A stretch of DNA of 64,000 nucleotides from Candidatus Laterigemmans baculatus (GTDB taxonomy: Bacteria; Planctomycetota; Planctomycetia; Pirellulales; Pirellulaceae). A model generated the notes under the pieces. It was given only the letters and a program-made list of their open reading frames with translations, was not told the DNA's origin and ran no database searches. Location of the stretch: assembly GCF_010367455.1 (NCBI RefSeq), contig NZ_WRPR01000036.1, positions 1 to 64,000 on the forward strand, read 5' to 3'. Positions within the stretch are counted from its first letter, which is position 1. Each line of letters starts with the position of its first letter. Positions 24,596 through 34,324 of this stretch are shown piece by piece. The translations under genes were made by a program, and so were the position numbers.

Positions 24596-25383
24596 TTCGT
24601 CCCTTCGTAAAGCGTGGCCACGCCGAAGGTCATCGGATGCATGCGGACCTCGCGGATCCCCGCCGCTTCCATCCGATCGGCCAGCGCCTGCCCGCTGGGG
24701 AACGTCGACACCGAGGCGGGCAAGTACTCATACGCCGATTTGTCGTTCCGCGCCATCCACTGACCGATCCGCGGCAACACGTGTTTGAAGTAAAACCCGT
24801 ACGTCTGCTTCAGGATCGGCGCGGTCGGCTGCGAGAACTCCAGCACGGCGACCTGTCCGCCAGGCCGACAGACGCGGCGCATTTCAGCGAGCCCCCGATC
24901 GGTGTCGGCGATATTCCGCAGCCCAAACGCGACGCTCACGCACTGAAAGGTGTCGTCAGGGAAGGGCAGTCGCTGCGAATCGGCCTCGACGAAATGAACA
25001 TTCCGCGGCGAGCGATGGAGCTTGGCGACGCCGTGGGCCAGCATCGGGTGGCAAAAGTCGCTCCCGATGACCGTGATCCTCTCCCCCACCGCCTGGCTGA
25101 TCGCGATCGCTAAATCGCCCGTCCCGGTGCACGTGTCGAGAACCGGCGCGTCGCCGGAGATCCGCAGCCGCTCGACCGTCCGCCGCCGCCAAGCCCGGTC
25201 GATATTCAGGCTGAGCAGATGATTGAGCAGATCGTACCGCGGGGCGATCTGGCCAAACATGTCGCGGACCCGCCGGTTGCTCTTGTCGAGCGGTGCCGCC
25301 TCCCTCGGCTGAGCACCAGTCGGCTCGGAATGCGGCTTCTCGGATTCTCGGGGCCCGTCGCTCGCGGAGGTCTGCGGTTCCAT
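24592..25383 (-). CDS. ubiE: Demethylmenaquinone methyltransferase (UbiE/MenG)
   Basis: About 263 residues. It carries out the SAM-dependent C-methylation that ends menaquinone synthesis. Motifs: [35 protein letters not shown] (SAM site), [17 protein letters not shown] and [11 protein letters not shown], with [12 protein letters not shown] near the end. I begin at [11 protein letters not shown]; the in-frame extension upstream is low-complexity and unlikely. It opens the operon ubiE-ubiX-mqnP-mqnE. Confidence 0.95.
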   Translation of the reverse strand: MEPQTSASDGPRESEKPHSEPTGAQPREAAPLDKSNRRVRDMFGQIAPRYDLLNHLLSLNIDRAWRRRTVERLRISGDAPVLDTCTGTGDLAIAISQAVGERITVIGSDFCHPMLAHGVAKLHRSPRNVHFVEADSQRLPFPDDTFQCVSVAFGLRNIADTDRGLAEMRRVCRPGGQVAVLEFSQPTAPILKQTYGFYFKHVLPRIGQWMARNDKSAYEYLPASVSTFPSGQALADRMEAAGIREVRMHPMTFGVATLYEGTK

Positions 25384-25510
25384 CAATCGACTCGGAGAAT
25401 CCACGCGGGCAAGCGACTCGGGGGAAGGGGGCGAACGTTCCGTTACGGTTATCGCCGCAGGCCCCCGCTTCGTACAGCCCGCTTCGTCTGGGCCGCTTCG
25501 TCTGGGCCGC

Positions 25511-26578
25511 TCACTCGGCGTTCGGGTCGACAACCGTGGCGGTGCCGTACTCGCTCTCGGCGGTCGCTCCGGGAGCAAAGTGGCTGCGGCGAGTCAGGGC
25601 CAGGGCAAACGGCGCATGGTGCGCGAAGCAGTAGGTTCCCGAAGTGACAGTCGCGACGACCTTCTCTCCCTGCCGCAACTCGGTCCCCTGCGGCGGAACG
25701 ACCGAGCCATCGAACCGCCACAGCAGGAGTTTCTTTTGGACTTGCCCCATCGCGTCGAGCCGCGCGATCGTCTCCTGGCCGAGATAGCATCCTTTGCGGA
25801 AGCTGATCGCCCGGTCGTCGCGATCCATCTCCTGCGGCAAATTCGCTTCGGTGAAATCGATCCCGAACCACGGGAAGTGATTGGTGATCCGCCCGCAGTG
25901 CATCAGCGAGCAGTGCCCAGGGAGGATGTCGAGGGCGACCAGGGCCGCGTCGAGCGCGTCGGCTTGCGCGGCGGGCACCTGCAGCAGCCAGTCGGCGTCG
26001 CGGGTGTAGGGGACTTGATAGATTCGCAGCTCGACCGCATCGAGCTGGCCAATCTGCGTTTTCAGACGCGGGGGTTCGGCCGCGGTGAGCCCGAGCCGCG
26101 TCGTCAACCGCGTTTGGCCGACTCCCGGAATGAAAACCGTGTGCAGTTCGGCGGTGCGGTCTTCGATCGTCAAATCTTCGCGAATCACGTAGCGATCGAT
26201 ATGGGCCGAGAGCCGTTCGAACTGATCGCCCACGGTCAACAGCCGCAAGCGGTCGTCGAGCGCGTAGACGAAACCGTGCCCGAACGTTTTCCCGCGAGCG
26301 TCCGTAATGAACGTCTCGCAGCCTTCCCCCGGAGCGAGGCCGGCGACGTGGTTGGTGGTCAGATTGCCAAGCACCTTGCCGCGGTCGGCACCGAGCAAAT
26401 CGATCCACGAGACCTGTTCGACCGGAACGTAGATTTCTCCGGATTCGAAACAGTCGCGAATCGATTCGCCAACCGCTTGCTCTTCGTTGATCGATTTCAC
26501 GGTTTCATCTTCAAGGTGGACATGGAGAGGGTCGTAAAGGTCATCATGGAAGAGTGCCGATTCCGCAGAACTGAGCAC
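25511..26578 (-). CDS. Folate-binding YgfZ/GcvT-like protein
   Basis: 355 residues of the YgfZ/GcvT superfamily. The signature KGCYLGQE is at about 262-269, and [18 protein letters not shown] with [15 protein letters not shown] in the N-terminal part matches the family. YgfZ proteins help maintain iron-sulfur enzymes with tetrahydrofolate. No membrane segment or signal. Its first 35 bases overlap the end of the upstream LarA-like gene, so the start could be later; the gene lies before ubiE with a 127-base gap. Confidence 0.9.
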   Translation of the reverse strand: MLSSAESALFHDDLYDPLHVHLEDETVKSINEEQAVGESIRDCFESGEIYVPVEQVSWIDLLGADRGKVLGNLTTNHVAGLAPGEGCETFITDARGKTFGHGFVYALDDRLRLLTVGDQFERLSAHIDRYVIREDLTIEDRTAELHTVFIPGVGQTRLTTRLGLTAAEPPRLKTQIGQLDAVELRIYQVPYTRDADWLLQVPAAQADALDAALVALDILPGHCSLMHCGRITNHFPWFGIDFTEANLPQEMDRDDRAISFRKGCYLGQETIARLDAMGQVQKKLLLWRFDGSVVPPQGTELRQGEKVVATVTSGTYCFAHHAPFALALTRRSHFAPGATAESEYGTATVVDPNAE

Positions 26579-27737
26579 TCCGAATTATCGCACAGCTATC
26601 ATGGCTTTCCACCAACCGAAGGAGTTGGTCGGTCGACTCCACGGCGCCGATCCCCAGGGCCTCGATCTCCCCGGCGGGCAGGTCGGACATCAGCAGCACG
26701 CGGCCTTCCTGCCGAAGCTGCAGCAGCAACGAGGCGGCCAGCGCGTGCCGTCCCCGATCCTTCTTGATCCGCTGCAACATCGCTTCATAAGTCTCGGTCC
26801 CCGCCAACCGTCGCAGCGACTTCTCCGTGCGTTCGCCGAGCCGCGACGTGACCACGATCGTTCCTCCCGGGCGGACCAGATGCCGCGCGACGTGCAGCGC
26901 CCGAGCGACGTTGTCCCAGGTTTGCTGCTGCGGCCCGCCGTCGATGCAGGCGAAGACGAGCGACGCTTTGCGAGAGACGTCCCGCTGCCACCCCGCCTCG
27001 ACCTGGTGCTCGGCGGCCCGGCGGATCCCCCCTGGAGTTCCCACCAGCACGCGGGCAACGTGGGCATCGGCCGTGGGCACGACGGCGACCAGCACCTGCA
27101 GCCCCAACAGCCACGCCGCTTCGGCCGCCTCACGGTCGTCCTGGCCAGCCGCGTCGATCGTCTCGCCGCGGAGCCGCCGCTGCGTCTCGCCGTCGGCAAA
27201 AGCGGGAAACACTCCGCCGTCAAAATTCGCCGGGTCGAGCGAACCGGCTGGACGGGCTGTGATGATCGGGAGGACGAGGTCGGCATCGAGCAGCCGGCGG
27301 TTCAGATAGATCGGATCGGCCGCCGTGTTGGCTGCCAGGTAACCGAGCGACTCGCGGTCGGCCGGATCGTGGATCGTGACCTCGATCTCTCCCAAGCCCG
27401 CTAAAATCTGCCGCAGCTGCTCAGCGGTCGCCTCCTGCGCCTCCTCGGAAAGCACGACCGACAAGCTGCCAATCCGCTCCCGCGGTAGCGTATCGACGAT
27501 CCCAGCCACGACTTCCGCCACATGCGGAACATTCGGATCGACCGCCAAAGCCACGGCGTCACCGTCGACAATCGCCTCGGCGAGCGGAGGATAATCCTCG
27601 GGCCTTGCCGCAGCCCGCCTCGCCACCTCCCGGACCGCATCGATCCGGCGGCCGCGATCGGGGTGGAACTCCCACATCTCCATCGCCCCTGCCGGCGGCA
27701 GTTCCACCGTCTCGGCGTGCCCGATGCCAATTCGCAT
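26544..27737 (-). CDS. LarA-like (DUF2088) nickel-dependent racemase family protein
   Basis: About 397 residues from MRIGIGHAETVELPP. The N-terminal part follows the DUF2088/LarA pattern, including AVALAVDPNVPHVAEVVAGI and TIHDPADRESLGYLAAN; the C-terminal part has FACIDGGPQQQTWDNVARAL and GGTIVVTSRLGE. LarA enzymes racemise lactate or related 2-hydroxyacids with a nickel-pincer cofactor made by LarB, LarC and LarE, none of which is in the window, so the substrate is unknown. The upstream in-frame region encodes a repeat-derived VGRRGH stretch and is probably untranslated. Confidence 0.82.
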   Translation of the reverse strand: MRIGIGHAETVELPPAGAMEMWEFHPDRGRRIDAVREVARRAAARPEDYPPLAEAIVDGDAVALAVDPNVPHVAEVVAGIVDTLPRERIGSLSVVLSEEAQEATAEQLRQILAGLGEIEVTIHDPADRESLGYLAANTAADPIYLNRRLLDADLVLPIITARPAGSLDPANFDGGVFPAFADGETQRRLRGETIDAAGQDDREAAEAAWLLGLQVLVAVVPTADAHVARVLVGTPGGIRRAAEHQVEAGWQRDVSRKASLVFACIDGGPQQQTWDNVARALHVARHLVRPGGTIVVTSRLGERTEKSLRRLAGTETYEAMLQRIKKDRGRHALAASLLLQLRQEGRVLLMSDLPAGEIEALGIGAVESTDQLLRLVESHDSCAIIRSAQFCGIGTLP

Positions 27738-27888
27738 CCTCGTTGTCGTCAACCGTCGCATCCGTTTTTGTCGATACTGATTCTTCCCGCCCCGATCATC
27801 CCGATTTTTTCGCTCGAGATTCCAGAGGCAGCTGTCATGCATCCCCGCGGCCCGCATGCGAACCGAAGACCGCCCGCGAACTGCGGAA

Positions 27889-27962
27889 TGCCCGCGACGC
27901 CCGACTTGCCCGCGACGCCCGACATGCCCGCGACGCCCGACATACCCGCGACGCCACTCGGA
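27889..27962. repeat. 18-bp tandem repeats upstream of a lipoprotein gene
   Basis: About four tandem copies of a unit near CCCGCGACGCCCGACATG lie in the divergent region between the LarA-like gene and the lipoprotein gene at 28032. If an upstream start were used they would encode PATPDM-type repeats; I think they are noncoding. Confidence 0.7.
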
Positions 27963-28031
27963 CACGCCTCCCGAACTCCGCAAGCCCCCGAGCTGTCTTT
28001 AGACCCCCCGGCGGCGTCCAGATCAACCACG

Positions 28032-29564
28032 ATGCGGTTGTTCCGCGGTTTCCGAGGGCAGTCAGAGCTCTTCAGCAGGCGGTCGGGCTTCTTCGGCTGG
28101 TCGTCGGGCCTGCTCGCTTCGCTCCTGGTCGGCTGCGGCCAGCCGGCTTCCGAACCGGACGGTCCGGCTAGCGTCGAGGTCGTCTCTCAACCCGTATCGG
28201 CGCGCGGAGACTCTCCCATGCAATCCGACGAGAAGGCGGCGAGACAACTGCTCGAAGCCATGATTGCCCGATATCGGGGAGCAAAAACCTACTCCGATGA
28301 CGCTCGCGTCCGGTTATCCTACCGTCAGGGCGGACAAAAATATGTCGACGAGGCCCCTCTGGCGGTCGTGCTCCAGCGGCCCAACAAGCTGCATCTGCGG
28401 GCCTATGCCGCCGAAATGATCGCCGAGAATGGACGTCTGCGGGCAGTGATCTACGATCCGCTGACCGCGAACATGGACGGCCAACAGCTCAGCCGACCGC
28501 TGCTCGGCGAAAAACTCGAACTGGCCGACATCTACGCCGATCCGACCCTCACCCATTTCGCCACCGCCGGACTCGGGGGCCCGTCGCCACAGCTGGAGCT
28601 GCTGCTGTCGGATCAGCCACTTGGAGGGCTTTTCGACGAATCGACGGCGCTCCGCCTCGACCGTTCCGGGGCCAGGGAGGGCGAGCCCTACGACGCGCTG
28701 ATCATCGAGAACGATCAACTCGTCTACAAACTCTGGATCGAACGGGCCACGCTGCTGCTGCGGCGTGTGGAGCTGCCGGCCGAAGCCACGGGTCTGACCG
28801 CCAACCCGGAGGTCAGCGACGTGCGGCTGACGATCGAGTTGCCGGCGGCCAGCTTCGAAATCCCCCCCAGCGAAAACTGGCGATTCGCCGCTGGCCCCCC
28901 AACCACAGCTGGCCCCCCAACCACAGCTGGCCCCCCAACCACAGCTGGCCCCCTCACCACAGCTGAGGAGGGCCCCTTGGCCGCCCGCACCACGATCGTC
29001 CGCAACTTCGTCCCGCCCCCTCCGCCGCTGGTCTCTCCCCACCTCGGCGGTCCGCTTCCCGAATTCGAATTCCGCGGACCCGACGGCGAACGGCTCGTTT
29101 CGGAGCAGGGCTCCGACCGCGATTTTACCGTTCTGCTCTGGATCGCCGACCATCCCGCCTCGCAGATGGCCGCGCGGCAGTTGCAAGCGGTGGCCGACCG
29201 GATGCCGTCGGCGATCAGCGACCGCACCCGGTTTCTGCTGGTCATGGCCGAAGCCTCCGCAGCCCGTCCCGAGGCCACCGGCCAGATGCTGCGGCGGTGG
29301 AACGTCGGACTTCGGTTCATCGACGACCTCGCCGCGACCGGCCGCGACGTGTTCAACGTCCGTGAAGCTCCGACCCTGTGCGTGCTCGGCCCGGAGGGCA
29401 AACTGCACTGGTTTCAGCCCCGTGTGGGGCCGGAGCTCACCGAGCAACTGACGAAAATCCTGGACGATCTCGCCGACGGCAAAGATGTTGGCGGTGAATT
29501 GAGAACCCAGTACGAGGCCGACCAGCAGACCTACCAAAAGCTGCTCAAAGACGCCCTCGAATAA
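28032..29564 (+). CDS. Lipoprotein with LolA-like and thioredoxin-fold regions
   Basis: About 510 residues. A lipobox (LLVGCG) follows an N-terminal hydrophobic stretch, so membrane anchoring is expected. The middle part (ARQLLEAMIARYRGAKTYSD, then RPNKLHLRAY) resembles the lipoprotein-sorting LolA/DUF2092 fold. A linker carries about four GPPTTA units from an 18-base repeat (about 28898-28969). The C-terminal region (LPEFEFRGPDGERLVSE, then FTVLLWIADHPASQMAAR) looks like a TlpA/thioredoxin fold but has HPAS where CxxC should be, so it lacks the redox cysteines. The chosen ATG gives a normal signal peptide. The gene is divergent from the LarA-like gene. Confidence 0.82.
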   Translation: MRLFRGFRGQSELFSRRSGFFGWSSGLLASLLVGCGQPASEPDGPASVEVVSQPVSARGDSPMQSDEKAARQLLEAMIARYRGAKTYSDDARVRLSYRQGGQKYVDEAPLAVVLQRPNKLHLRAYAAEMIAENGRLRAVIYDPLTANMDGQQLSRPLLGEKLELADIYADPTLTHFATAGLGGPSPQLELLLSDQPLGGLFDESTALRLDRSGAREGEPYDALIIENDQLVYKLWIERATLLLRRVELPAEATGLTANPEVSDVRLTIELPAASFEIPPSENWRFAAGPPTTAGPPTTAGPPTTAGPLTTAEEGPLAARTTIVRNFVPPPPPLVSPHLGGPLPEFEFRGPDGERLVSEQGSDRDFTVLLWIADHPASQMAARQLQAVADRMPSAISDRTRFLLVMAEASAARPEATGQMLRRWNVGLRFIDDLAATGRDVFNVREAPTLCVLGPEGKLHWFQPRVGPELTEQLTKILDDLADGKDVGGELRTQYEADQQTYQKLLKDALE

Positions 29565-29773
29565 AAATCGGAACAGGAATTTTTCAAATTTTTCGAAAGC
29601 GGTCTAAGGAGGGTTAATGACTCTCAAGGGACTCCCTATCGTCTCAGAATTCGTCCCAAACCCCATCCCGCGAAACCCCAAGCACCGAGAATTCGCTTGC
29701 ATCGCGGATCCCCCACTCTTATAAGGTGGAGACACCACCCAACTCGCAGCCATTGACCTCCGGAGCTCGCTGT

Positions 29774-30196
29774 ATGTCGCGTTCGACTACGTTGACATTT
29801 CTTCTTGGCGCCCTGTCGGTAATTTACGTCGGCTGCGGCCCCGACACCGGTGGGCGGGTAGGAGTCTCGGGAACCGTGACCTATCAAGGCCAGCCTCTTG
29901 AAACAGGCACCATTCAATTTGTTTCCAAAGATGGTTCGCAAATGTCGGGTGCCGCAATTCATCAAGGCGAGTACGAGATCGCCGCGAGCGACGGCCTCCT
30001 ACCAGGCGAAATGATTGTACGAGTCTCTTCGGCCAGCGAGTCCACTGCACCACCTCCCGCCGAGGAAGCTCCCGGCGATCCCTCCATGTTCGCTCCTCGC
30101 GTTGAACGGATCCCTGCGGAGTTCAATGCGCAAAGCACGCTGACCACCGTGATCAAAGACGGCGGCCCCAACACGTACGACATCGCCATCCCCTAA
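29774..30196 (+). CDS. Small lipoprotein with transthyretin-like domain
   Basis: 140 residues. The signal ends in a lipobox (VIYVGCGP). The mature part begins GVSGTVTYQGQPLETGTIQF, the pattern of carboxypeptidase-regulatory/transthyretin-like domains that are very common as short lipoproteins next to DUF1559 genes in planctomycetes. The ATG at 29774 has GGAG nine to twelve bases upstream. The DUF1559 gene follows in the same direction after a repeat-rich gap. The function is unknown; it may be envelope-related. Confidence 0.85.
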   Translation: MSRSTTLTFLLGALSVIYVGCGPDTGGRVGVSGTVTYQGQPLETGTIQFVSKDGSQMSGAAIHQGEYEIAASDGLLPGEMIVRVSSASESTAPPPAEEAPGDPSMFAPRVERIPAEFNAQSTLTTVIKDGGPNTYDIAIP

Positions 30197-30208
30197 GGCT
30201 CTGCCGTC

Positions 30209-30463
30209 ATCAGCCGCCACGCTTCTTGCGTCCGGTTCTCACTGCATTTTCGCGGACCGGGGGCCAGGCTCTGTCAGACCCCCCTGAGCCGACGGCGCTA
30301 GCCGCGGGTGAGCCGACGGCGCTAGCCGCGGGTGAGCCGACGGAGCTAGCCGCGGGTGCTGCAGCGGAGATCCCGGGACTGCGAGGCCCGAGGCTAGCGC
30401 CTACGGCTCAAAAGAGTGAAATCGCCAGGTTTTTTGACAGAACCTAAACGCATTGCGGCTGAT
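30209..30463. repeat. Family B repeat interrupted by a family A element
   Basis: A family B copy starts at 30209 (ATCAGCCGCC) and ends at 30463 (GCGGCTGAT) but is split near its centre by a family A element at 30267-30444. The split falls where intact copies have the TA of GGGGCTAGCG. The 326-base gap between the lipoprotein and DUF1559 genes consists almost wholly of this nest. Confidence 0.8.
30267..30444. repeat. Family A element with tripled core arm
   Basis: 178 bp with ends GGCTCTGTCAG and GACAGAACC. The left core arm GAGCCGACGGCGCTAGCCG is present three times in tandem (about 24 bases each), with one right arm GAGGCTAGCGCCTACGGCTC. TA follows the right end; CA precedes the left end, possibly a mutated TA. 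Confidence 0.82.
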
Positions 30464-30522
30464 CGCAGCGTCGGTCCCGCCTGTCCTGATGCTTTACTTG
30501 TTTTCGTTCCCGGAGGTTATTC

Positions 30523-31437
30523 ATGAGACTACGACGCGGATTCACGCTCGTCGAATTGCTTGTCGTCATCGCGATTATTGGGGTCCTGGTGGGCCTTCTG
30601 CTCCCTGCCGTGCAGGCCGCTCGCGAAGCAGCTCGACGGATGCAGTGCAGCAACAATCTGAAACAAATCGGATTGGCGATCCACAATTACCATGACACCC
30701 ATAACAGCTTTCCTGCGGGCGCTTGGGGCTGGGGATGGGGCACGTGGGTCGTCAGCACCTTGCCGTACATCGAGCAGGACAATCTGTACGAGCTGTATGA
30801 CCATGGCAACAAATGGGGCATTCCCGTCGATACCTCACGATACAGCTCAACCACCAACCGCCGCGTGACCGAACAGCGGCTCGATGCGCACTCCTGCCCC
30901 AGCGACTCGCCTGCGACCTACAGCAACATGACGCTGCACAACTACGGGGTGAACTTTGGCAACACCGACTACAAGCAGCAAGCCGACTTAAACGGAGTCA
31001 TTTTTGGCGGGGCGCCCTTCGCCGAAATTTCCACGACCACATTGCATAAGATCGTGGGCTTCTCCGCGCTCAGCGACGGCACGAGCAACACGCTGCTGGC
31101 TGGCGAAATTCTCCAAGGACAGGCGGCAAACGACTTGCGAGGCATGAGCTGGTGGGGTTTGAATTCCAATTTCACCACTTACCTGCCACCTAACAGCAAC
31201 CTTCCCGATCGTCTCCACACGACGAGCTACTTCACGGACATGCCGAAGCAGAACTTGCCGTGTGCTCTGTCAACGACCACCGATCCCACCATGTTTGCTT
31301 CGCGGAGCCGGCATCCCGGAGGAGTGCAAGTGGCCCTGTGCGATGGCTCGGCACGGTTCGTGGGTGAAACGATCGACCTGCTGACTTACCGCGCTCTCAG
31401 CACGGCCCAGGGTGGAGAGGTCGTCGGAGAATACTGA
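30523..31437 (+). CDS. DUF1559 protein with prepilin-like N-terminus
   Basis: 304 residues. The N-terminus carries a type IV pilin-like cleavage/methylation motif ([10 protein letters not shown] and a hydrophobic helix), followed by the DUF1559 signature [19 protein letters not shown] and [12 protein letters not shown]; the C-terminal end has [18 protein letters not shown]. This family is greatly expanded in planctomycetes and may form pseudopilin-like surface or envelope structures. GGAGG lies seven to eleven bases before the ATG. It follows a transthyretin-like lipoprotein gene, a common pairing. Confidence 0.96.
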   Translation: MRLRRGFTLVELLVVIAIIGVLVGLLLPAVQAAREAARRMQCSNNLKQIGLAIHNYHDTHNSFPAGAWGWGWGTWVVSTLPYIEQDNLYELYDHGNKWGIPVDTSRYSSTTNRRVTEQRLDAHSCPSDSPATYSNMTLHNYGVNFGNTDYKQQADLNGVIFGGAPFAEISTTTLHKIVGFSALSDGTSNTLLAGEILQGQAANDLRGMSWWGLNSNFTTYLPPNSNLPDRLHTTSYFTDMPKQNLPCALSTTTDPTMFASRSRHPGGVQVALCDGSARFVGETIDLLTYRALSTAQGGEVVGEY

Positions 31438-31519
31438 GCACTCCGGCGGATGGGGATTGGTGGCGGCGGCGAAACGGACTCCGCCGCGCCATCCCACGGC
31501 TCAACCGGCTAGCCCGTCT

Positions 31520-32923
31520 CTACTGGTTCGCTCGGGCGTGCAGCCAACCCGCGTACTCGCCGACGGTGATCTTGCCGTCGCGATCGGCATCGGCCGGGCT
31601 GATGTCCATGATCATGGTTTTCCATTCGTCGACCGTCAGCACCTTGTTGCCGTCCTTATCGGAGCGGGAGAGAATCCGCTCGGCGTACTGAACGTACTTG
31701 GGGTCGACTTCCCCGCTGGTGCCGGGGCTGCTGGAGCTCGACGCGTCGTCGTCCGAGCGGGACCGCGAGCGGGACCCCGAGCGCGAAGATTCCTCCCGGG
31801 AGGAGGAAGCCATCGAAGCGGAGGATGAGGGAGCGGACGAAGCGCCTTGCTTGACCGCTCGCAGGGCTTCCTGGGCTGTGATCACGCCGTCGCGGTTGAG
31901 GTCGAAGGAGAAGAACTCCTCCACCTTGTCATCGCTCCAGCTCCGTTCGTACTCGTTCATCATCACCTGGCCATCTCCGTCGCGGTCTTTATCGGAGAAC
32001 CAGCCGGGAAGTCCCTCGGGCGCCGCATCGCTCGGTGGGCGGTAGGAGAGCCGCCCGCCAAAGCGATCCTCGACCTCCTCCTCGCCGCGATCTCCCTCGT
32101 CGCGCCGTCGACCGCGGTCCGCGCGACGCGTCTCCTCCTCGGCGCGATTGACCCGCCGCCGCGCCACGCGAACCGCCAGCTCGCTGGGCGAGAGTTTGTT
32201 GTCGCGGTTTTGGTCAAAATCCACCGGATTGCCATCCCAGCGACGCGAGATCTCGTCGGCTCCAATGAAGCCGTCCTTGTTGCGGTCGTAGCGACGCAAA
32301 CTCTCCTCGGCTTCCCGCAGATCGGCGTCGGTGACGCGAACGGCGAGCAATTCCGCGGCAGCCCCGAAACCGGGAACCAGCGGCGGAAGCTCGACGCCGC
32401 CAAAGCCGGGGACCAAGACGCCGACGACGAGCGCATCGTCGTCATCATCGTCACCGCCGCGGCCGTCATCCCGGTCGCTGTCGCCCCCGCCGCGACTCGC
32501 CCGCATCTTCTCCATCGCCTCCTTGAGTTTGCTCATCGGGATCGGACGATCGGTCCGGATGCTCGGATCCTCGCGCTGCATCCGCTGGACCATGAAGTTT
32601 GCCGGACCTTGCATCTCGTCCGGATCGAGCATCCCGTTGCCATTGCGATCGAGCCGCTCGAGAAAGTTGCTCGGATCGAAGCCGCCGCGGCCCCCACGAT
32701 CGCCCCCACGGTCACCGCCACGGTCATCGCCGCCACGATCGCCCCCACGGTCATCGCCGCCACGATCGCCACCCCCCCGGCCCCGCCAGCCACCGCGGTC
32801 CCCGCCATCGCCGTCACCGCGGCCACGAAAACCTTCACCGGGTTGGGCCAGGGCAGGGGGCGCAAACGAACCTAGGGTGACCAAGCTCAGGGCGGCGATC
32901 AGCCCAGTGGCGAGACAGCGCAT
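31520..32923 (-). CDS. Secreted multi-EF-hand protein
   Basis: About 467 residues. A signal peptide (MRCLATGLIAALSLVTLG) precedes a Gly/Arg/Asp-rich stretch with many GGDRGG units. At least six EF-hand-like calcium loops are visible: DRNGNGMLDPDE, DRNKDGFIGADE, DQNRDNKLSPSE, DLNRDGVITAQE, DKDGNKVLTVDE and DADRDGKITVGE; DKDRDGDGQVMMNE is a further likely one. Asp- and Ser-rich linkers separate them. Calcium binding outside the cytoplasm is inferred. I start at the ATG giving a signal peptide; a longer version exists in frame. No direct partner gene is recognised. Confidence 0.88.
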   Translation of the reverse strand: MRCLATGLIAALSLVTLGSFAPPALAQPGEGFRGRGDGDGGDRGGWRGRGGGDRGGDDRGGDRGGDDRGGDRGGDRGGRGGFDPSNFLERLDRNGNGMLDPDEMQGPANFMVQRMQREDPSIRTDRPIPMSKLKEAMEKMRASRGGGDSDRDDGRGGDDDDDDALVVGVLVPGFGGVELPPLVPGFGAAAELLAVRVTDADLREAEESLRRYDRNKDGFIGADEISRRWDGNPVDFDQNRDNKLSPSELAVRVARRRVNRAEEETRRADRGRRRDEGDRGEEEVEDRFGGRLSYRPPSDAAPEGLPGWFSDKDRDGDGQVMMNEYERSWSDDKVEEFFSFDLNRDGVITAQEALRAVKQGASSAPSSSASMASSSREESSRSGSRSRSRSDDDASSSSSPGTSGEVDPKYVQYAERILSRSDKDGNKVLTVDEWKTMIMDISPADADRDGKITVGEYAGWLHARANQ

Positions 32924-33052
32924 CGAAAGCAACCTCGAGGGAGATAACGGCAGTCCCCAGCGGGACCGGACGGCCGATCGGAGCGAACCGCGACCAACCA
33001 GAGCCACGAATTATCTAAACCCTAGGCAGCCACCGAGGTTTCGTCGACGTTC

Positions 33053-34204
33053 TCACTCGAGGATTTCTTGAACGAACCGCGGTTTCGGCTTGCCTCCCTG
33101 GACCGCCGCCGCTCGAAAGTACTCGGCCACGTACCGCTGCAGCGATTGCTCAGGCGTCTTGAAACGATCGCCCTTCTGCAAGATCGGCCGGTACTCCTCC
33201 ATGCTCCCGAACTGCCGCGTGCCGGCGACCTGGCAGGGGAACCAGTGTCCCTGGCCGTCCGCATCTTCCAGATAAAACTCCGGATAGCAGTGCATCAGCA
33301 CGTGGACCATCCGCGCCGGAATCCGCATCGCCCGGCAGATCGCCACGAACACGCTGGTCAGCTCCTCGCAGTCCCCGGTGCCATCCTTCAGCGCTTCGTC
33401 AGCGGTCTTGATGTCCCCTTCGACGTAGGCGACTTTCTCGCGAACCCAGTCGTAGATCGTCTCGATCCGCTTCCAGTCCTGCGAATCCACAGCGGCTTCC
33501 CGCGTTTGCGACTCCGCCAGGACCGCCTCGATCTCGCGGACCGCCACGCGAATCCGGGCGCTGCCAGGATCGATGTAGGGGCTGCTGATCAGATACTGCC
33601 TGAGTTCGCGGCCCGGACGCCGAGGAGCACTGAGCCCGGCGACCGATGGCGGGGCAACGATCCGCGAGCGGGTGAGTTCGAACGTGAAGGTCGCCTCGGC
33701 CGTGCTGCCGGCCGGCACTCCGCCGGCTCGCATCACCACTTGACTCACCAGCCCGTCGAGCTCGCGAACCTGCAGCGAACTGGCAAAAACCGGATCGACC
33801 GATTGCTCGACCAACTTGACTTGCTGTTCGGGCCATTCCCGGGGAATGGGGAACGTGCTGACGATCCCCCGGCAGTTGGCGCTGCCCGTCTCCAGCACCA
33901 AGCCGCACCGATAACGCTGGACCTTCGGGTCGCGGTACTCGAGCAGCGCGGGGTCGCTCGCCCCTTCCGCCCCTTCTGGGGACTCCGCTTGATCAGCCAC
34001 CTCGTCTGGGGCTCCCTCGTCGTCGGCCACTGCCAAACCATTCCAGCCCCGGCCGCCCCAACCCAGGCTGGCAATTCCGCCAGCGGCCAGAATCCGCAAC
34101 CAGCGGCGGCGGTCGAGCGGCGTCGGACGAGCGTTCCCAGACGTCGGCTGAGCCCCAGTCGTCGGGTCCGAAAGCAGCGAGTGGTCGCGGCAGTTCTGAG
34201 ACAT
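33053..34204 (-). CDS. Transglutaminase-like protein, exported
   Basis: 383 residues. A twin-arginine-like leader (DRRRWLRILAAGGIASLG) lies after a short N-terminal segment, then an acidic linker. The transglutaminase core is near the C-terminus: IYDWVREKVAYVEGDIKTAD, GTGDCEELTSVFVAICRAMR (catalytic Cys near residue 279) and HVLMHCYPEFYLEDADGQGH (His and Asp region). These proteins act as cysteine proteases or crosslinking enzymes; the substrate is unknown. I chose MSQNCRDHSLL as the start. It is next to the EF-hand gene in the same orientation. Confidence 0.92.
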   Translation of the reverse strand: MSQNCRDHSLLSDPTTGAQPTSGNARPTPLDRRRWLRILAAGGIASLGWGGRGWNGLAVADDEGAPDEVADQAESPEGAEGASDPALLEYRDPKVQRYRCGLVLETGSANCRGIVSTFPIPREWPEQQVKLVEQSVDPVFASSLQVRELDGLVSQVVMRAGGVPAGSTAEATFTFELTRSRIVAPPSVAGLSAPRRPGRELRQYLISSPYIDPGSARIRVAVREIEAVLAESQTREAAVDSQDWKRIETIYDWVREKVAYVEGDIKTADEALKDGTGDCEELTSVFVAICRAMRIPARMVHVLMHCYPEFYLEDADGQGHWFPCQVAGTRQFGSMEEYRPILQKGDRFKTPEQSLQRYVAEYFRAAAVQGGKPKPRFVQEILE

Positions 34205-34324
34205 CTCCAGAGTTAACCTTGAGCGATTGCGAGTGATCTTGCGGAGCAACACGGTGGCGGCAGGAGCACTCTATCCTACTTCGCTCCCCAAAACTCTGTC
34301 GGAAAAACGAATCGAGGCGTGCGT

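Noticed and set aside
27749-28030. Minus-strand frame of VAGMSG-type repeats between the LarA-like and lipoprotein genes
   Set aside because: It is a reading of the 18-base tandem repeat and has no independent support.
32331-33071. Pro/Ser/Arg-rich plus-strand frame opposite the EF-hand gene
   Set aside because: It is the complement of the RGGD repeat region; EF-hand loops on the minus strand are clear.
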